Source of the DNA: Fervidibacter sinensis
GTDB taxonomy: Bacteria; Armatimonadota; Fervidibacteria; Fervidibacterales; Fervidibacteraceae
Direction: 5' to 3' (one strand)
DNA: 64,000 bases
NCBI GenBank assembly: GCA_032161045.1
Contig: JAVHTH010000001.1
The notes beneath the pieces were generated by a model. It was not told where the DNA came from, made no database searches, and saw only the letters and a program-made list of their open reading frames with translations. The position numbers and the translations under genes were made by a program. Positions within the stretch are counted from its first letter, which is position 1, and every line of letters begins with the position of its first letter. Shown piece by piece: positions 34,994-44,492 of this stretch.

Positions 34994-37318
34994 TCACTGC
35001 ATTGGCAACTTCTCCATCGGTGCCTTTCGGATTTCGTCCAGAAGATAAACGATTCGTTTGGTTTCCGCCTTTGAGAAAACCAGAAAAATGAGAAGTGCCG
35101 CAACAATAATCCACGCAGGAACCATTAAAACGGCGATAAGGTTTAGCAAATTGGATGAAGGCAAAGCCAGTAAAGGAGCGAAAGCGAGAGGCGGTCCAAA
35201 CAATAGAGCATAAAAACCGAGCAGACGGTAGAAACTCCATGCCCGACCACGCTGCGAAAAGATTTTTGAAGGATGCTCTAAAGCGTCAACAACAGCGATG
35301 GGCATCATGGTGTCATAAGGCGTTGCGTGAACTATGAACATCATGAGTATCACTGGAGTCAAATTATTCCAGCCGAGCCAACCAATTGGCAAACCGTGAC
35401 CTACAATACTCCCGATAAAGCCCCAAAGCACCAAGCCACCCCACCTTACTTTCCACCGACAAGCCCCTTCAATCCAACCTTGCACAATCGTTTCGCTTTT
35501 CATTGGCGTAATCAGCCACATCCACAACTCACCTGTCTGATGCAACTTGCGCAAATAGTTGTGCACCGCTTCATAGGTGGCGAGCCAAATGACGAAATAG
35601 GAAAAGATTAACGACACGAAACCAAAAGGCGAAGGCAGCAACCAACCTGCAATGAATGCCAGCAAGTAAGGTTGCCAAGTGAAGCGCCAACGAGTTACTG
35701 TAAGAAAGTGACGCAAAACTGGATTGTCCGTCCGTTCGCGAACCATGCGTTCCAATGCAGGAAAGAGAAAAATCCATTCAGCGATGCAATTGAACTTTTG
35801 CAATGCTGGCTGAATTCGCGCAAAAATTTTGCTTGCACCGCTTTCCTTAAATGCGGGCAAACTTCGCCAAACCGACCAAGCCGTCCAAAGCAAACTTGCC
35901 CGCAAAATCGTTGGCATCAGAAAAGTCGCAATGAGTGGAATGGGATGAATAGCCAATTGCAATCGCAGCAAAGGCAAGGTCAGAGAGATTGGCTTGCCTT
36001 CAAGCACGCCCACCGTTAAGCCGACAAGCGCTGCCGAAGGGCTGAAGGCTGCTATCCACGAAAATTTTGCCGAAAGTAAAGCCAAGCAAGGTAGGTTGCT
36101 GATGAGCGCAAGCCACATCACGCCAGACATCTTCCGACGAGCCAAAACTCGCAAAACGATACTTCGGGAAATCGCTAAGTTAACTGCATCGGCAAGGTTC
36201 AGCCAAAGCCAAAAGTTGACGAAGTTGACATCAAGTTGCGACAGCGAAATGCCCGAAAGCCGGCAGCCGATGAAAGGCATCAATAAGATGACGACTCGCA
36301 AGGCAATTGCTTCTGTCAAGAAAGCGAAAGGCTCTTTTGTCGGGACGCTTTTTTCAGCCCAAGACCAATTTTGCCAGAGCCAAAACAGAAAACCACCAAA
36401 GGCAAAAGTTGAGCCAGCGCAAACGATGAAGCAGTCGGAAGGCTGCCATCTCAATTCCTGTTTCAAGTAGCCCCACAAAAAGCCTTGAGTTACAAAGAGC
36501 ATGATGGCAACGGGAACGGAGAAGAAGAGTCGCCTTAATCCTTTCGGGCTTTCAAGCCATCGCGCAGTTCGGTCAATGTGGGCGAGACCTGAAGCGAGAA
36601 AAAGTAATGCCGTTGCTTGAAGCAGAGGTAAAGTACCTGTGTAGAAGGAAAGGCTTTTGTCAAGGTCAAAGTCTAATCCGAAGCCCAGTGCAAGGGGAAC
36701 AAAAAAGACATTGATTTTTGCCAACAACTTGACTGAATTGGAGACTCGCAATGGCAAGAGGGCTGCTACCAAAATAGCGAACAAAAGAGGGTGCATAAGT
36801 TGCATCAAAGTCGGAGATCTTAAGCACATGGGGAACAAGAAAACGAGGTTTGGACTGCCAAGTCCAACGATGTTAGCGAAACTGCAAGTAGAAATCTTTG
36901 AAACGCCCAAAATGTTGAAAGCAGCGAGATAAAGGGGCAACCACAAGATTGTCAAGTAGAGGCGAAAAGCGAAAGCGGGGAAAGCGCGAGCGAGGACAGT
37001 TTGATGAGCGGAAAAGGGCAAAAGTCGCAAGAAGTCCAAAGTGCCTTTCTCTGCTTCTGTATGGAAAGAAGGTGTTTCTGGTTCAAACAAGCGGGCAATA
37101 AGATGCCCCAAAGTGGCGATGGTTAAAAGCACAAAACCAACAATGAGCGGGTCTGGATAAACAAAGTGCAGGATGAAAGCAGCAAAAATCATGGCGAAAA
37201 TGGTCAGGCTCAAGGTAACGAGCACAGATTTCGCAGCGGCGTTGATGTCAAACTTGCGCCAATCCATTTTCCAGAACGGATTTTCGTTGGGCGACCAAAA
37301 CCGCATCACCTTTGCCAC
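34994..37318 (-). CDS. Multi-pass membrane protein, ABC-2 permease-like
   Basis: 774 aa with around 16 hydrophobic stretches spread over the whole length, including FALLTIATLGHLIARLF-like helices. The phrase AEKGTLDFLRLLPFSAHQTVLAR near residue 88 resembles the conserved cytoplasmic segment of ABC-2 permeases (E-x-G-T-L-x-x-L-L-x-x-P), which supports a transport role. No ATP-binding gene is adjacent. The function is not known. Two fused permease halves are possible given the length. Confidence 0.5.
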   Translation of the reverse strand: MAKVMRFWSPNENPFWKMDWRKFDINAAAKSVLVTLSLTIFAMIFAAFILHFVYPDPLIVGFVLLTIATLGHLIARLFEPETPSFHTEAEKGTLDFLRLLPFSAHQTVLARAFPAFAFRLYLTILWLPLYLAAFNILGVSKISTCSFANIVGLGSPNLVFLFPMCLRSPTLMQLMHPLLFAILVAALLPLRVSNSVKLLAKINVFFVPLALGFGLDFDLDKSLSFYTGTLPLLQATALLFLASGLAHIDRTARWLESPKGLRRLFFSVPVAIMLFVTQGFLWGYLKQELRWQPSDCFIVCAGSTFAFGGFLFWLWQNWSWAEKSVPTKEPFAFLTEAIALRVVILLMPFIGCRLSGISLSQLDVNFVNFWLWLNLADAVNLAISRSIVLRVLARRKMSGVMWLALISNLPCLALLSAKFSWIAAFSPSAALVGLTVGVLEGKPISLTLPLLRLQLAIHPIPLIATFLMPTILRASLLWTAWSVWRSLPAFKESGASKIFARIQPALQKFNCIAEWIFLFPALERMVRERTDNPVLRHFLTVTRWRFTWQPYLLAFIAGWLLPSPFGFVSLIFSYFVIWLATYEAVHNYLRKLHQTGELWMWLITPMKSETIVQGWIEGACRWKVRWGGLVLWGFIGSIVGHGLPIGWLGWNNLTPVILMMFIVHATPYDTMMPIAVVDALEHPSKIFSQRGRAWSFYRLLGFYALLFGPPLAFAPLLALPSSNLLNLIAVLMVPAWIIVAALLIFLVFSKAETKRIVYLLDEIRKAPMEKLPMQ

Positions 37319-37451
37319 CGCAGAAATTTTAGGCTCAAAAGTTCGCAGTAAGGTACAAAACGAAGCGGAGAGCCGTCAATTTAAATGCGATGTGCGTGGC
37401 TAACCACAAACCTGCATCGGCTGAAAGCCAACGCTACATTTGTTTTTTCTC

Positions 37452-37475
37452 GGAGGGCACGCCTCTGGCGTGCCG
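37452..37475. repeat. Family A palindrome
   Basis: GGAGG followed by stem GGCACGCC and GGCGTGCC with a TCT loop, in the divergent gap between the membrane protein and the aminotransferase gene. Confidence 0.75.
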
Positions 37476-37514
37476 ATATCGGCTTTTGTCAACTTCAAAG
37501 CGAGGTGCTGAAAG

Positions 37515-38402
37515 TTGGTTGCTTGTGTCAACGGGAAACTCGTGCCAGCATCGCAAGCGTTTGTGAGCAGTTTTGATTTTGGCTTCCTTTACGGCGTTGG
37601 GCTTTTTGAGACCTTTCGGACATGGAACGGGAAATTGTTCGCTTTTGAGAGGCACTTGAAACGACTTAAAAGCGACCTACAGGCTTTGGGATGGAACTTG
37701 CCTTTTGGCATGGAAACCATCGCCGAATGGACGCAAAAAACTATTGAAGCCAACCGCGAGTTTCTTACGAAAGGACAAGATTTGCGGTTGCGTGTAACCG
37801 TGACGCCCGGTGTTGTTGACCCGCAAAAGGGTTGGTGGGAGTTGGGGACTTCGGAACCAACCGTTGTCATCCACGCTACCCCTTTGCCGGTGGATTTTGA
37901 CCGACGCAACGAATTGGGATGGAAGGCAGTTATCGCACCTTGGCGTCGCCCCAAAGATTTTCCACTTTGGCGCTTTAAAGCGACGACATATTTCGCCAAT
38001 GTCCTTGCCCGCCGATACGCTAAAAGTCAAGGTGCGGAAGAAGCGATTTGGCTGAACTCGGACGGAAATTTGACAGAAGGGACGGCAACGAATTTGTTTG
38101 TTGTCCAAAGCGGCGAACTTTTGACGGCGCCTCCAGAAGAAGGATTGCTCGCGGGCGTGATGCGTTCTTTGGTGATTGAAATTGCCCGTGAACTTGGCTT
38201 GACAGTTCGCGAACAGCCTTTACCGCTTGAGATTTTGCACAACGCGGAAGAAGCCTTTGTCACCAACGCTGTCATCGGGGTTGTGCCGTTGGCTGAACTT
38301 GCTGGCAACAATTTTACCTCCACGACGCTCACCAAACAAATTCGCTTCACTTTGTTCGCCTGCATCAGTAAATCTGCGATGCAAGATACGGCTTCTGGCT
38401 GA
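37515..38402 (+). CDS. Class IV PLP aminotransferase (4-amino-4-deoxychorismate lyase/BCAT-like)
   Basis: Fold-type IV PLP enzyme, 295 aa. It has the N-terminal VSSFDFGFLYGVGLFETFR block, the PLP lysine in RFKATTYFANVLARR, the AEEAIWLNSDGNLTEGTATNLFVV segment and GLLAGVMRSLVIEIA. The pattern fits PabC or a D-/branched-chain aminotransferase; which one cannot be told by eye. The start is TTG at 37515 with GAGGTG eight bases upstream. The last 25 residues do not look like the family end, so the C-terminus may be altered. Confidence 0.82.
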   Translation: MVACVNGKLVPASQAFVSSFDFGFLYGVGLFETFRTWNGKLFAFERHLKRLKSDLQALGWNLPFGMETIAEWTQKTIEANREFLTKGQDLRLRVTVTPGVVDPQKGWWELGTSEPTVVIHATPLPVDFDRRNELGWKAVIAPWRRPKDFPLWRFKATTYFANVLARRYAKSQGAEEAIWLNSDGNLTEGTATNLFVVQSGELLTAPPEEGLLAGVMRSLVIEIARELGLTVREQPLPLEILHNAEEAFVTNAVIGVVPLAELAGNNFTSTTLTKQIRFTLFACISKSAMQDTASG

Positions 38403-38479
38403 GCCGAAAGGGATATCGGCAAGCAAATTTGAAGGCAAAAGTTTTGCCCATCCAAAGGGATGGCAGAATTTAGTTGGTG

Positions 38480-39524
38480 ATGAAAGTGGGAAGTTGGAGG
38501 CAAGTTTGGCGACAATTCGTTCGGGTTGGGGCTGCATTAGGAGCGTTTGTGTTGCTGGGAACGCTCGGATACTACTTGCTCGGTATTCAACTGGGAAAGC
38601 CTGCCGGTTTGTTGGATTGCCTTTACATGACGATCATCACTTTGTCCACCGTCGGCTACTCAGAGGTTGTCCCTGCTGCTCAAACTGAGGTTGGAAGGCT
38701 TTTCTCCGTCTTGCTCATTTTGAGCGGTGTCGGAGTGATCTTTTACGCCTTGACAAATTTTGCGCTCCTCTTGCTTGAAGGAACCATTCAGGGTGCATGG
38801 GGGCGATGGCGAATGGAGCGAGAAATTGCGAAAATGAGCAACCATTACATTGTTTGTGGTGCTGGTCGCGTCGGTGAAGTTATTGTCCGTGAGTTGGTTC
38901 ACACCCACCGTCAAGTCGTCGTGATTGACCGAGATGCTGAGAAGGTTAGTGCTCTTGGGAGGGAACTCAATGTGCCTTTTTTTGATCGGGGATGCAACGG
39001 AAGAGTCAATATTGCTGGCTGCCGGCATAAAACGGGCTGCGGGCTTATTGGCGGCGCTGGGCAACGACCACGACAATCTCTTCCTTGTTCTCACCGCCCG
39101 CTTTCTCAACCCCAATTTGCGCATAGTCGCCCGCGGCAACCATCCTTCAGTTGTTAACAAGATGCTCAAGGCTGGAGCGGATGAAGTTGTCTTGCCAGAG
39201 ACGACAGGTGGGTTGAGAATAGTTTCCTTAATGGTGCGCCCCGCAGCGGTCAGTTTTCTGGACCAGATGTTGCGACAGCGAGAGGTTTCTTTGCGGGTAG
39301 AAGAGGTATCCATCAGCCCGTCATCATCTTTGGTTGGGAAGAAACTGGCTGAGTTGAAGTTGCCGCAACAGTGGAACATTTTGGTTCTGGCTTACCAGCA
39401 AGGGGACGGAACATTGATTTACAACCCGCCTGCTGATTTGGAACTGAAGCAAGGGATGACGCTCATCGTCATGGGAGACATTCGCAAGGTGGATGAATTT
39501 CGCCGCTTAGCGGAGGGAGGTTAG
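38480..39524 (+). pseudogene. TrkA/RCK potassium channel protein, frameshifted
   Basis: Two-helix K+ channel subunit with cytosolic RCK domain. Frame one (from 38480) has a first helix (ALGAFVLLGTLGYYLLG), a pore with filter TVGYSE, a second helix and the RCK Rossmann start IVCGAGRVGEVIV. At a run of seven T (38977-38983) the frame breaks. The next frame continues LIGDATEESILLAAG to a complete RCK-C domain ending at 39524. With six T the two parts join as NVPFLIGDATEE, exactly the family sequence. Either a sequencing or assembly error, a genuine inactivating insertion, or rescue by slippage on the T run. Everything else is intact. Confidence 0.85.
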
Positions 39525-39597
39525 ACAGAGACTTTACGAGCCTAAATTCAGAGCGACACAATAACGAGGGAGCAATTTGCCAAAGGAGGCGAGAGCG

Positions 39598-40407
39598 ATG
39601 GCAAAAACGAGGCGAGAGTTTTTGAGGCAAACGGCTGGAACTTTGTTGACGGCTGTGGGTGTCGGATGGGCTCAGCAAAAGGGGGAGAGGCGAAAAATGG
39701 AGTGGAAACTCGGGCTGCAAAGTTACTCACTCCGGACAATGCCCTTTGACAAGGCTGTGGCAACGGTCAAGGAACTCGGGCTAACTTACCTTGAAGCGTT
39801 TCCCGGGCATTTGCCTATGGATCGTGCCCAAGAGGCGAAGAAAATTTTGCAAGAACACGGCATCAAACTCATCGCCTACGGGGTCGTCGGTATGACCAAC
39901 AATGAGGAGGCGATGAGGAGGCTGTTTGACTTTGCAAAAACGATGGGAATTGAAATTCTCACTGCCGACCCAGCGCCAGACAGTTTTGATCTTCTGGACA
40001 AACTCGTTGAAGAGTATGGCATTTATGTCGCCATCCACAATCACGGACCGGGAAGCCGCTATCCGGGTGTTGACAGCGTTGTGAAAGCAATTCAAGGGCA
40101 CCACGAGAAAATTGGGCTTTGCTACGACACAGGTCACGGTGCTCGCGCGGGCGACGATATCGTTGAAGCCGTTCGCAAAATTGGTAAACGCATTTACGGC
40201 GTCCACTTGAAGGATGTCAACGAACAGAAACGGGATGTGTTGGTCGGCACTGGGGTCTTGGACATTCGCGGTTTTGTCAAGGCTCTTAAGGAAGTTGGCT
40301 TTAAGGGCGCGTTCGTGCTTGAGTATGAGTTGGAGCCACAAGACCCTGTGCCGGGCATTAGAAAGTCGCTGGAGTTCGTGAAGAAGGTCTTTGCTGAGGT
40401 CGGATAA
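39598..40407 (+). CDS. Tat-exported sugar phosphate isomerase/epimerase (xylose isomerase-like TIM barrel)
   Basis: About 269 aa. ATG 39598 follows AAAGGAGG and begins a twin-arginine signal (KTRREFLRQTAG). The mature part is an AP-endonuclease-2/xylose-isomerase-like barrel with SYSLRTM near the first strand, a metal-site VAIHNHGPG, LCYDTGHGAR and the terminal VLEYELEPQDPV. Such Tat-exported isomerase-like proteins are common in sugar-degrading planctomycete- and armatimonad-like genomes; the substrate is unknown. Confidence 0.85.
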   Translation: MAKTRREFLRQTAGTLLTAVGVGWAQQKGERRKMEWKLGLQSYSLRTMPFDKAVATVKELGLTYLEAFPGHLPMDRAQEAKKILQEHGIKLIAYGVVGMTNNEEAMRRLFDFAKTMGIEILTADPAPDSFDLLDKLVEEYGIYVAIHNHGPGSRYPGVDSVVKAIQGHHEKIGLCYDTGHGARAGDDIVEAVRKIGKRIYGVHLKDVNEQKRDVLVGTGVLDIRGFVKALKEVGFKGAFVLEYELEPQDPVPGIRKSLEFVKKVFAEVG

Positions 40408-40455
40408 TTGGCTTATTGAATCAGTTTGCGCCCTGAGGTTAGTGCGGTGATAACG

Positions 40456-41187
40456 ATGTCGCCAATTTGGGTTGGGACATCGGGTTGGGTTTACCAACAC
40501 TGGCGCGGCAGGTTCTACCCGCCCGACTTACCGGCAAGTCGTTGGCTCTCCTTTTACGCCCACCACTTTGACACTGTTGAAGTCAACAACTCGTTTTACC
40601 GGTTGCCAAAGCGTGAAACTTTTGAACGGTGGCGAGCCGAAACCCCTGAAGGCTTCGTTTTCGCCGTCAAAGGTTCAAGGTTTGTGACTCACATGAAAAA
40701 GTTGCGGAATGTGAGCGATGCAATTGAGCGGTTTTTCGCCTCTGTGGAAGGTCTGGACGGGAAACTCGCCGTTGTCCTTTGGCAGTTGCCACCTAACTTG
40801 AAAGCGGATGCTGAGCGATTGGCGAATTTCCTTCAATTGCTTCCAGACCGATGCTTGTATGCGGTTGAGTTTCGCCATTCTTCATGGTGGCAGGACAACA
40901 ATGTTTGGCGGGTCTTAGAGCGGTTCAAGGTTGCCCACTGCATCCCCATCTTACCAACAATCCCAAAAGAACTCGCTGATTTCGTGACCGCCCCTTTCGT
41001 TTACCTTCGCTTTCATGGTTGGAACGGACTCTACTCAGGCTGTTTCCCCGATGAGGAACTTGAGTGGTGGGCAGAAAAAATTCGCATGTGGCGAAAACAA
41101 GGATTGACCGTTTTCGCATACTTCAACAACGATGTCAATGCTTATGCTGTCCAAAACGCGATGACGCTGAAAAAGTTGGTGGGTTGA
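40456..41187 (+). CDS. DUF72 family protein (YecE-like)
   Basis: About 243 aa TIM-barrel protein of the DUF72/YecE family, no proven reaction. It begins WVGTSGWVYQHWRGRFYPPDLP, has FDTVEVNNSFYRLP near 35 and VFAYFNNDVNAYAVQNA at the end, all family hallmarks. ATG 40456 follows GGTGA with five-base spacing; the ten residues upstream are dropped. Confidence 0.9.
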   Translation: MSPIWVGTSGWVYQHWRGRFYPPDLPASRWLSFYAHHFDTVEVNNSFYRLPKRETFERWRAETPEGFVFAVKGSRFVTHMKKLRNVSDAIERFFASVEGLDGKLAVVLWQLPPNLKADAERLANFLQLLPDRCLYAVEFRHSSWWQDNNVWRVLERFKVAHCIPILPTIPKELADFVTAPFVYLRFHGWNGLYSGCFPDEELEWWAEKIRMWRKQGLTVFAYFNNDVNAYAVQNAMTLKKLVG

Positions 41188-41201
41188 GCCGAACTGCCAA
41201 A

Positions 41202-41225
41202 TTTCGGCTCGGCAGGAGTTTCGCC
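41202..41225. repeat. Family A palindrome, reverse orientation
   Basis: TTTCGGCTCGGCAGGAGTTT, then CGCC, the inverse of the GGCGAAACTCCTGCCGAGCC form, between the DUF72 and hydrolase genes. Confidence 0.6.
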
Positions 41226-41348
41226 ACCCAAATTCCCGCTAAACCACCATTCTTTCCATTCCTGTCAAAAATTGGCACAGTTAACAGCGGCTTTGCCTTT
41301 GAGGTTGCGCTGCACGGGCGAAAGAATTTTGAGCGAGGTGAGTTTGGG

Positions 41349-42404
41349 ATGGCGTGGGAATTTGACCCGATGCCGTTCGTTAACGCAAGGTATGCTGAAA
41401 TGCCCATGCGGTTGAAATTTGCTGCGACCAACCTAAGGGAAGCCAAGCAGTGGCAACAAAAATTGAGGCGAACTTTGATCAAACTTCTCGGCGGTTTCCC
41501 GAAGGAAAAATGCCCCCTTGAACCGAAAGTCCTTGAAGTCCGCGAATTAACCACGCGAACGGACGATGACCAACTTGTCCCCTACCGTCGCGAAACCATC
41601 ACCTTTCAAAGCCGACCCAACTTGACAGTTTTTGGCTACTTCCTCAAGCCGCTTTCCAACAACGAGAAACTTCCCGTTGTGATTTGCTTGCCGGGACATG
41701 GACGGGGCGTTGACGACATTGTCGGCATTAACGAGGATGGAAGTTTGCGGGAGAAATGGGATGGCTATCAACGCGACTTTGCACTCCAATGCGTTGCGAA
41801 CGGATTCGCTGCACTCGCAATTGAGCAATTGGGGTTTGGACATCGCAGGGAGGAAGGTGCTCGTCGCCAAGGCGCTGGCGCTTCATCTTGTCAACCCCTT
41901 GCAGGTTCTGCGCTTCTTCTGGGCGAAACTATGGTGGCTTGGCGCGTCTGGGATGTCATGAGGGCGATTGATTACTTGCAAACGAGAACCGATGTTGACA
42001 GCAAGCGAATCGCTGTCATGGGCATTTCCGGTGGCGGCAAAATTTCATTGTTTTCAGCGGCACTTGACACCCGCATCAAGGTCGCTGTCATCAGTGGCTA
42101 CTTCAACACCTTCAAAGCCAGCATCTTCAGCCTAAGCCACTGCATTGACAATTACATTCCGGGCATCCTGCACTACGCCGAAATGCCTGATGTTGCAGGT
42201 TTGATCGCTCCCCGTCCCGTCCATGTTGAAAGCGGAACCAAAGACCCAATTTTCCCCGTTGAAGCGACGAAGGAAGCCTTTGAGAGGCTGAAGCGCATTT
42301 ATGAAGTCTTCGGCGCTGCCGACCGATTGACCTTACACATTTTTGAGGGCGAACACCAATTCAACGGCAAAGAAGCATTCCCGTTCCTGAGAAAATGGCT
42401 CTAA
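41349..42404 (+). CDS. Alpha/beta hydrolase (acetyl esterase/dienelactone hydrolase-like)
   Basis: About 351 aa. The start at 41349 after GAGGTGA is preferred; the longer frame upstream is spurious. Motifs: LPVVICLPGHGRG (oxyanion region), MGISGGGK with the nucleophile Ser, SGTKDPIFP with the Asp and EGEHQFNG with the His. There is no signal peptide, so it is probably cytoplasmic. The family includes acetyl-xylan and related esterases; the substrate is undetermined. Confidence 0.82.
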   Translation: MAWEFDPMPFVNARYAEMPMRLKFAATNLREAKQWQQKLRRTLIKLLGGFPKEKCPLEPKVLEVRELTTRTDDDQLVPYRRETITFQSRPNLTVFGYFLKPLSNNEKLPVVICLPGHGRGVDDIVGINEDGSLREKWDGYQRDFALQCVANGFAALAIEQLGFGHRREEGARRQGAGASSCQPLAGSALLLGETMVAWRVWDVMRAIDYLQTRTDVDSKRIAVMGISGGGKISLFSAALDTRIKVAVISGYFNTFKASIFSLSHCIDNYIPGILHYAEMPDVAGLIAPRPVHVESGTKDPIFPVEATKEAFERLKRIYEVFGAADRLTLHIFEGEHQFNGKEAFPFLRKWL

Positions 42405-42431
42405 ACGGAGATATGCATATTGACGACGCTT

Positions 42432-42459
42432 GGAGGGCGAGGCTCCTGCCGAGCCAAAA
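42432..42459. repeat. Family A palindrome with tandem G-A mismatches
   Basis: GGAGG plus GGCGAGGC, TCCT loop, GCCGAGCC, then AAAAA. The two central stem positions are GA opposite GA. It lies just before the deoxyhypusine-synthase-like gene. Confidence 0.75.
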
Positions 42460-42512
42460 ATGGCATTTATCAATCTTTGGCAAGAATAGGCTTCGGAAGC
42501 GAGGTGACCTTT

Positions 42513-43478
42513 ATGCCCTTCCCAAAGTTTGACCGAAGCAGGTTGAAACTCAAGCCGCTGAGCGAACGGGTTCACGACTTGACTCTTGACAGTTTTTACA
42601 AACTGGGTGATCCCATCCCACCGTTTGACCACCCTGCCCTTGACATCATTGCCGACAGAATTGTGAAGGCGAGACGAAATGGTGCCCCTGTTTTGATGCT
42701 CATGGGCGCCCATGTGATCCGTGCTGGTGTCTCGCGTTTCATTATTGACCTGATGGAACGAGGCACCCTGACGCACATAGCGATGAACGGTGCCGGACCA
42801 ATCCACGATTTTGAGTTGGCGCTGATTGGCGCGACGACGGAGAGCGTGGCGCGATACATCCGCGAGGGGCAGTTCGGCTTATGGCAGGAAACGGGTTTGC
42901 TCAATGAAGCGATAAAGCGGGGTTACGAAGAAGGTCTGGGCATGGGAGAAGCGATTGGCAAGTTTATTTGGGAAGGCGATTTCCCGCACAAGGAAATCAG
43001 CATCCTCGCCGCAGGTTACCGCCTGCAAATACCTGTGACCGTTCATGTTGGGATCGGCTACGACATAATTCACGAACACCCAAATTGCGACGGCGCTGCA
43101 TTAGGTGCGACTTCTTACACCGACTTTCTCATCCTCGCCCATACTGTTTCGCAACTTGAAGGCGGGGTTGTCCTCAACTTTGGCACTCAAGTGATGGGAC
43201 CTGAGGTTTTTTTGAAAGCGTTGGCGATGGCTCGCAATGTCGCCCATCAGGAAGGACGGAAAATTGAACGCTTCACCACTGCGGTTTTTGACCTCGTTGA
43301 CCTTGGCGAAATCAGCGGTGAACCACCTAAAACCGACCCTCGTTACTACTTCCGCCCACTAAAAACCTTGCTTGTCCGAACTGTCGCAGGTGGAGGCGAA
43401 AGTTTCTACATTCGCGGCGACCATAGGGTGACTTTCCCGAACCTTTATCGCCGGATCGTTGAAAGGCTTGACTTGTGA
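42513..43478 (+). CDS. Deoxyhypusine synthase-like protein
   Basis: About 321 aa. The Rossmann-like core shows PVLMLMGAHVIRAGVS and GAGPIHDFELALIGATTESV, the latter being the NAD-binding signature of deoxyhypusine synthase. Bacteria lack hypusine, and bacterial DHS-like proteins may act as homospermidine-synthase-like or unassigned enzymes. ATG 42513 with GAGGTGA is the start; the extra 31 residues upstream are translated palindrome. No polyamine genes are nearby. Confidence 0.72.
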   Translation: MPFPKFDRSRLKLKPLSERVHDLTLDSFYKLGDPIPPFDHPALDIIADRIVKARRNGAPVLMLMGAHVIRAGVSRFIIDLMERGTLTHIAMNGAGPIHDFELALIGATTESVARYIREGQFGLWQETGLLNEAIKRGYEEGLGMGEAIGKFIWEGDFPHKEISILAAGYRLQIPVTVHVGIGYDIIHEHPNCDGAALGATSYTDFLILAHTVSQLEGGVVLNFGTQVMGPEVFLKALAMARNVAHQEGRKIERFTTAVFDLVDLGEISGEPPKTDPRYYFRPLKTLLVRTVAGGGESFYIRGDHRVTFPNLYRRIVERLDL

Positions 43479-43496
43479 AGCAAAGCCTGAAGCAAG

Positions 43497-44114
43497 TTAA
43501 CTTGCCAATGAGGCTAAGAGCGCGATCACAAACGGCACTGATGCAGTAATTATTCCGCCGCTGATAAGCCCAATGAGGGCGCTTTCGGGATTTGTGGATT
43601 TCGCAATGACTGGCAAGGTTGTATCGGCGGCAGTGGCACCGCAAAGGGCAATTGCCGCCAACTTGCTTCGCTTCGCAATTATAGGCACCAACCCGAAAGC
43701 GATAAGTTCGCGCAGGAAGTTCACAGTGAAAGCGAGCAAACCCGCTTCTGCACCCCAAATCTTCGCAACCGCTACACCGCTTAGCGAATACCAACCACAA
43801 GCGCTCCCAATGGCTGCACCGGTCATCATTGAGGTTCCCATCAACTTGCTGACGATTGCGGCAGCGACAGCACTGGACAGAATTGTTCCTGTTGGGAGCA
43901 AAATTAACCTCCACCTTTCGCGCATCACTTTTCGCCAAACATCGCGTTGAGTTCCAACTATCACCCCGACAGCGAAGACCATCCAGCAAAGTGCGAAGAA
44001 ACTCATTTCGTCAGCATATTTCGGGAGAGGTTGAGGAATCAAACCCAAGCGAAAAAGCAGAACCCCGAGGCTGAACGCAATTAACGCTAAGCCCGCCGCC
44101 ACAGCGACGACCAC
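43497..44114 (-). CDS. lysO: LysO (YbjE)-like exporter, large half
   Basis: About 205 aa integral membrane protein, the second DUF340 half of a lysine exporter LysO. It has multiple helices and the DUF340 motif ACGWYSLSGVAVAKIWGAEAG, then ATAADTTLPVI. In this genome LysO is encoded by two overlapping genes, a layout also known in other bacteria. The GTG start at 44114 (or GTG 44102) lies within the 3' end of the small half, with a 28-bp overlap. Confidence 0.8.
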   Translation of the reverse strand: MVVAVAAGLALIAFSLGVLLFRLGLIPQPLPKYADEMSFFALCWMVFAVGVIVGTQRDVWRKVMRERWRLILLPTGTILSSAVAAAIVSKLMGTSMMTGAAIGSACGWYSLSGVAVAKIWGAEAGLLAFTVNFLRELIAFGLVPIIAKRSKLAAIALCGATAADTTLPVIAKSTNPESALIGLISGGIITASVPFVIALLASLAS

Positions 44115-44368
44115 CCCCGCTCAAGCAACCAACCCCAAATAATGCTGGCAAGTGAGACACTGGCGAGCAGCACCAAAACCGTGACAGCGTGATTGTTAAC
44201 AGTCATTCGCAATTTCGGGTTTTGAGCCACTTCAACGCCGAGCCCAAATAACATGAACGCTAAACTGGCGAAAATGGAGATGTCAAGCAACTTTAAGGCT
44301 CTTTCAGGCAAGCGAAAAGCCAAACCAACTGCAATCCCTAAGACCAAGGCAATCACCAGCCAAACCAT
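44087..44368 (-). CDS. LysO-like exporter, small half
   Basis: About 93 aa with three hydrophobic helices (VWLVIALVLGIAVGLAF; FASLAFMLFGLGV; VTVLVLLASVSLASIIWG), the N-terminal DUF340 portion of LysO. ATG 44368 follows AGGGGTGA; the longer frame is not supported. It overlaps the start of the large half, so stoichiometric coupled translation is likely. Confidence 0.75.
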   Translation of the reverse strand: MVWLVIALVLGIAVGLAFRLPERALKLLDISIFASLAFMLFGLGVEVAQNPKLRMTVNNHAVTVLVLLASVSLASIIWGWLLERGWSSLWRRA

Positions 44369-44492
44369 TCGCTTCACCCCTTGACAGGAATTGAATTCAC
44401 TTCTGCAACTCGGAAAGCGCGTTCTTTGAGGCACTCAAATGTTGTTGCTGTTGCTTGAGGATTTTTCTGACACAAAGAAACAAGCCTGTCAA

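Noticed and set aside
43497..44368. LysO split as a sequencing frameshift
   Set aside because: Both halves have their own starts and separate short/long LysO genes are known, so a genuine two-gene form is more likely.
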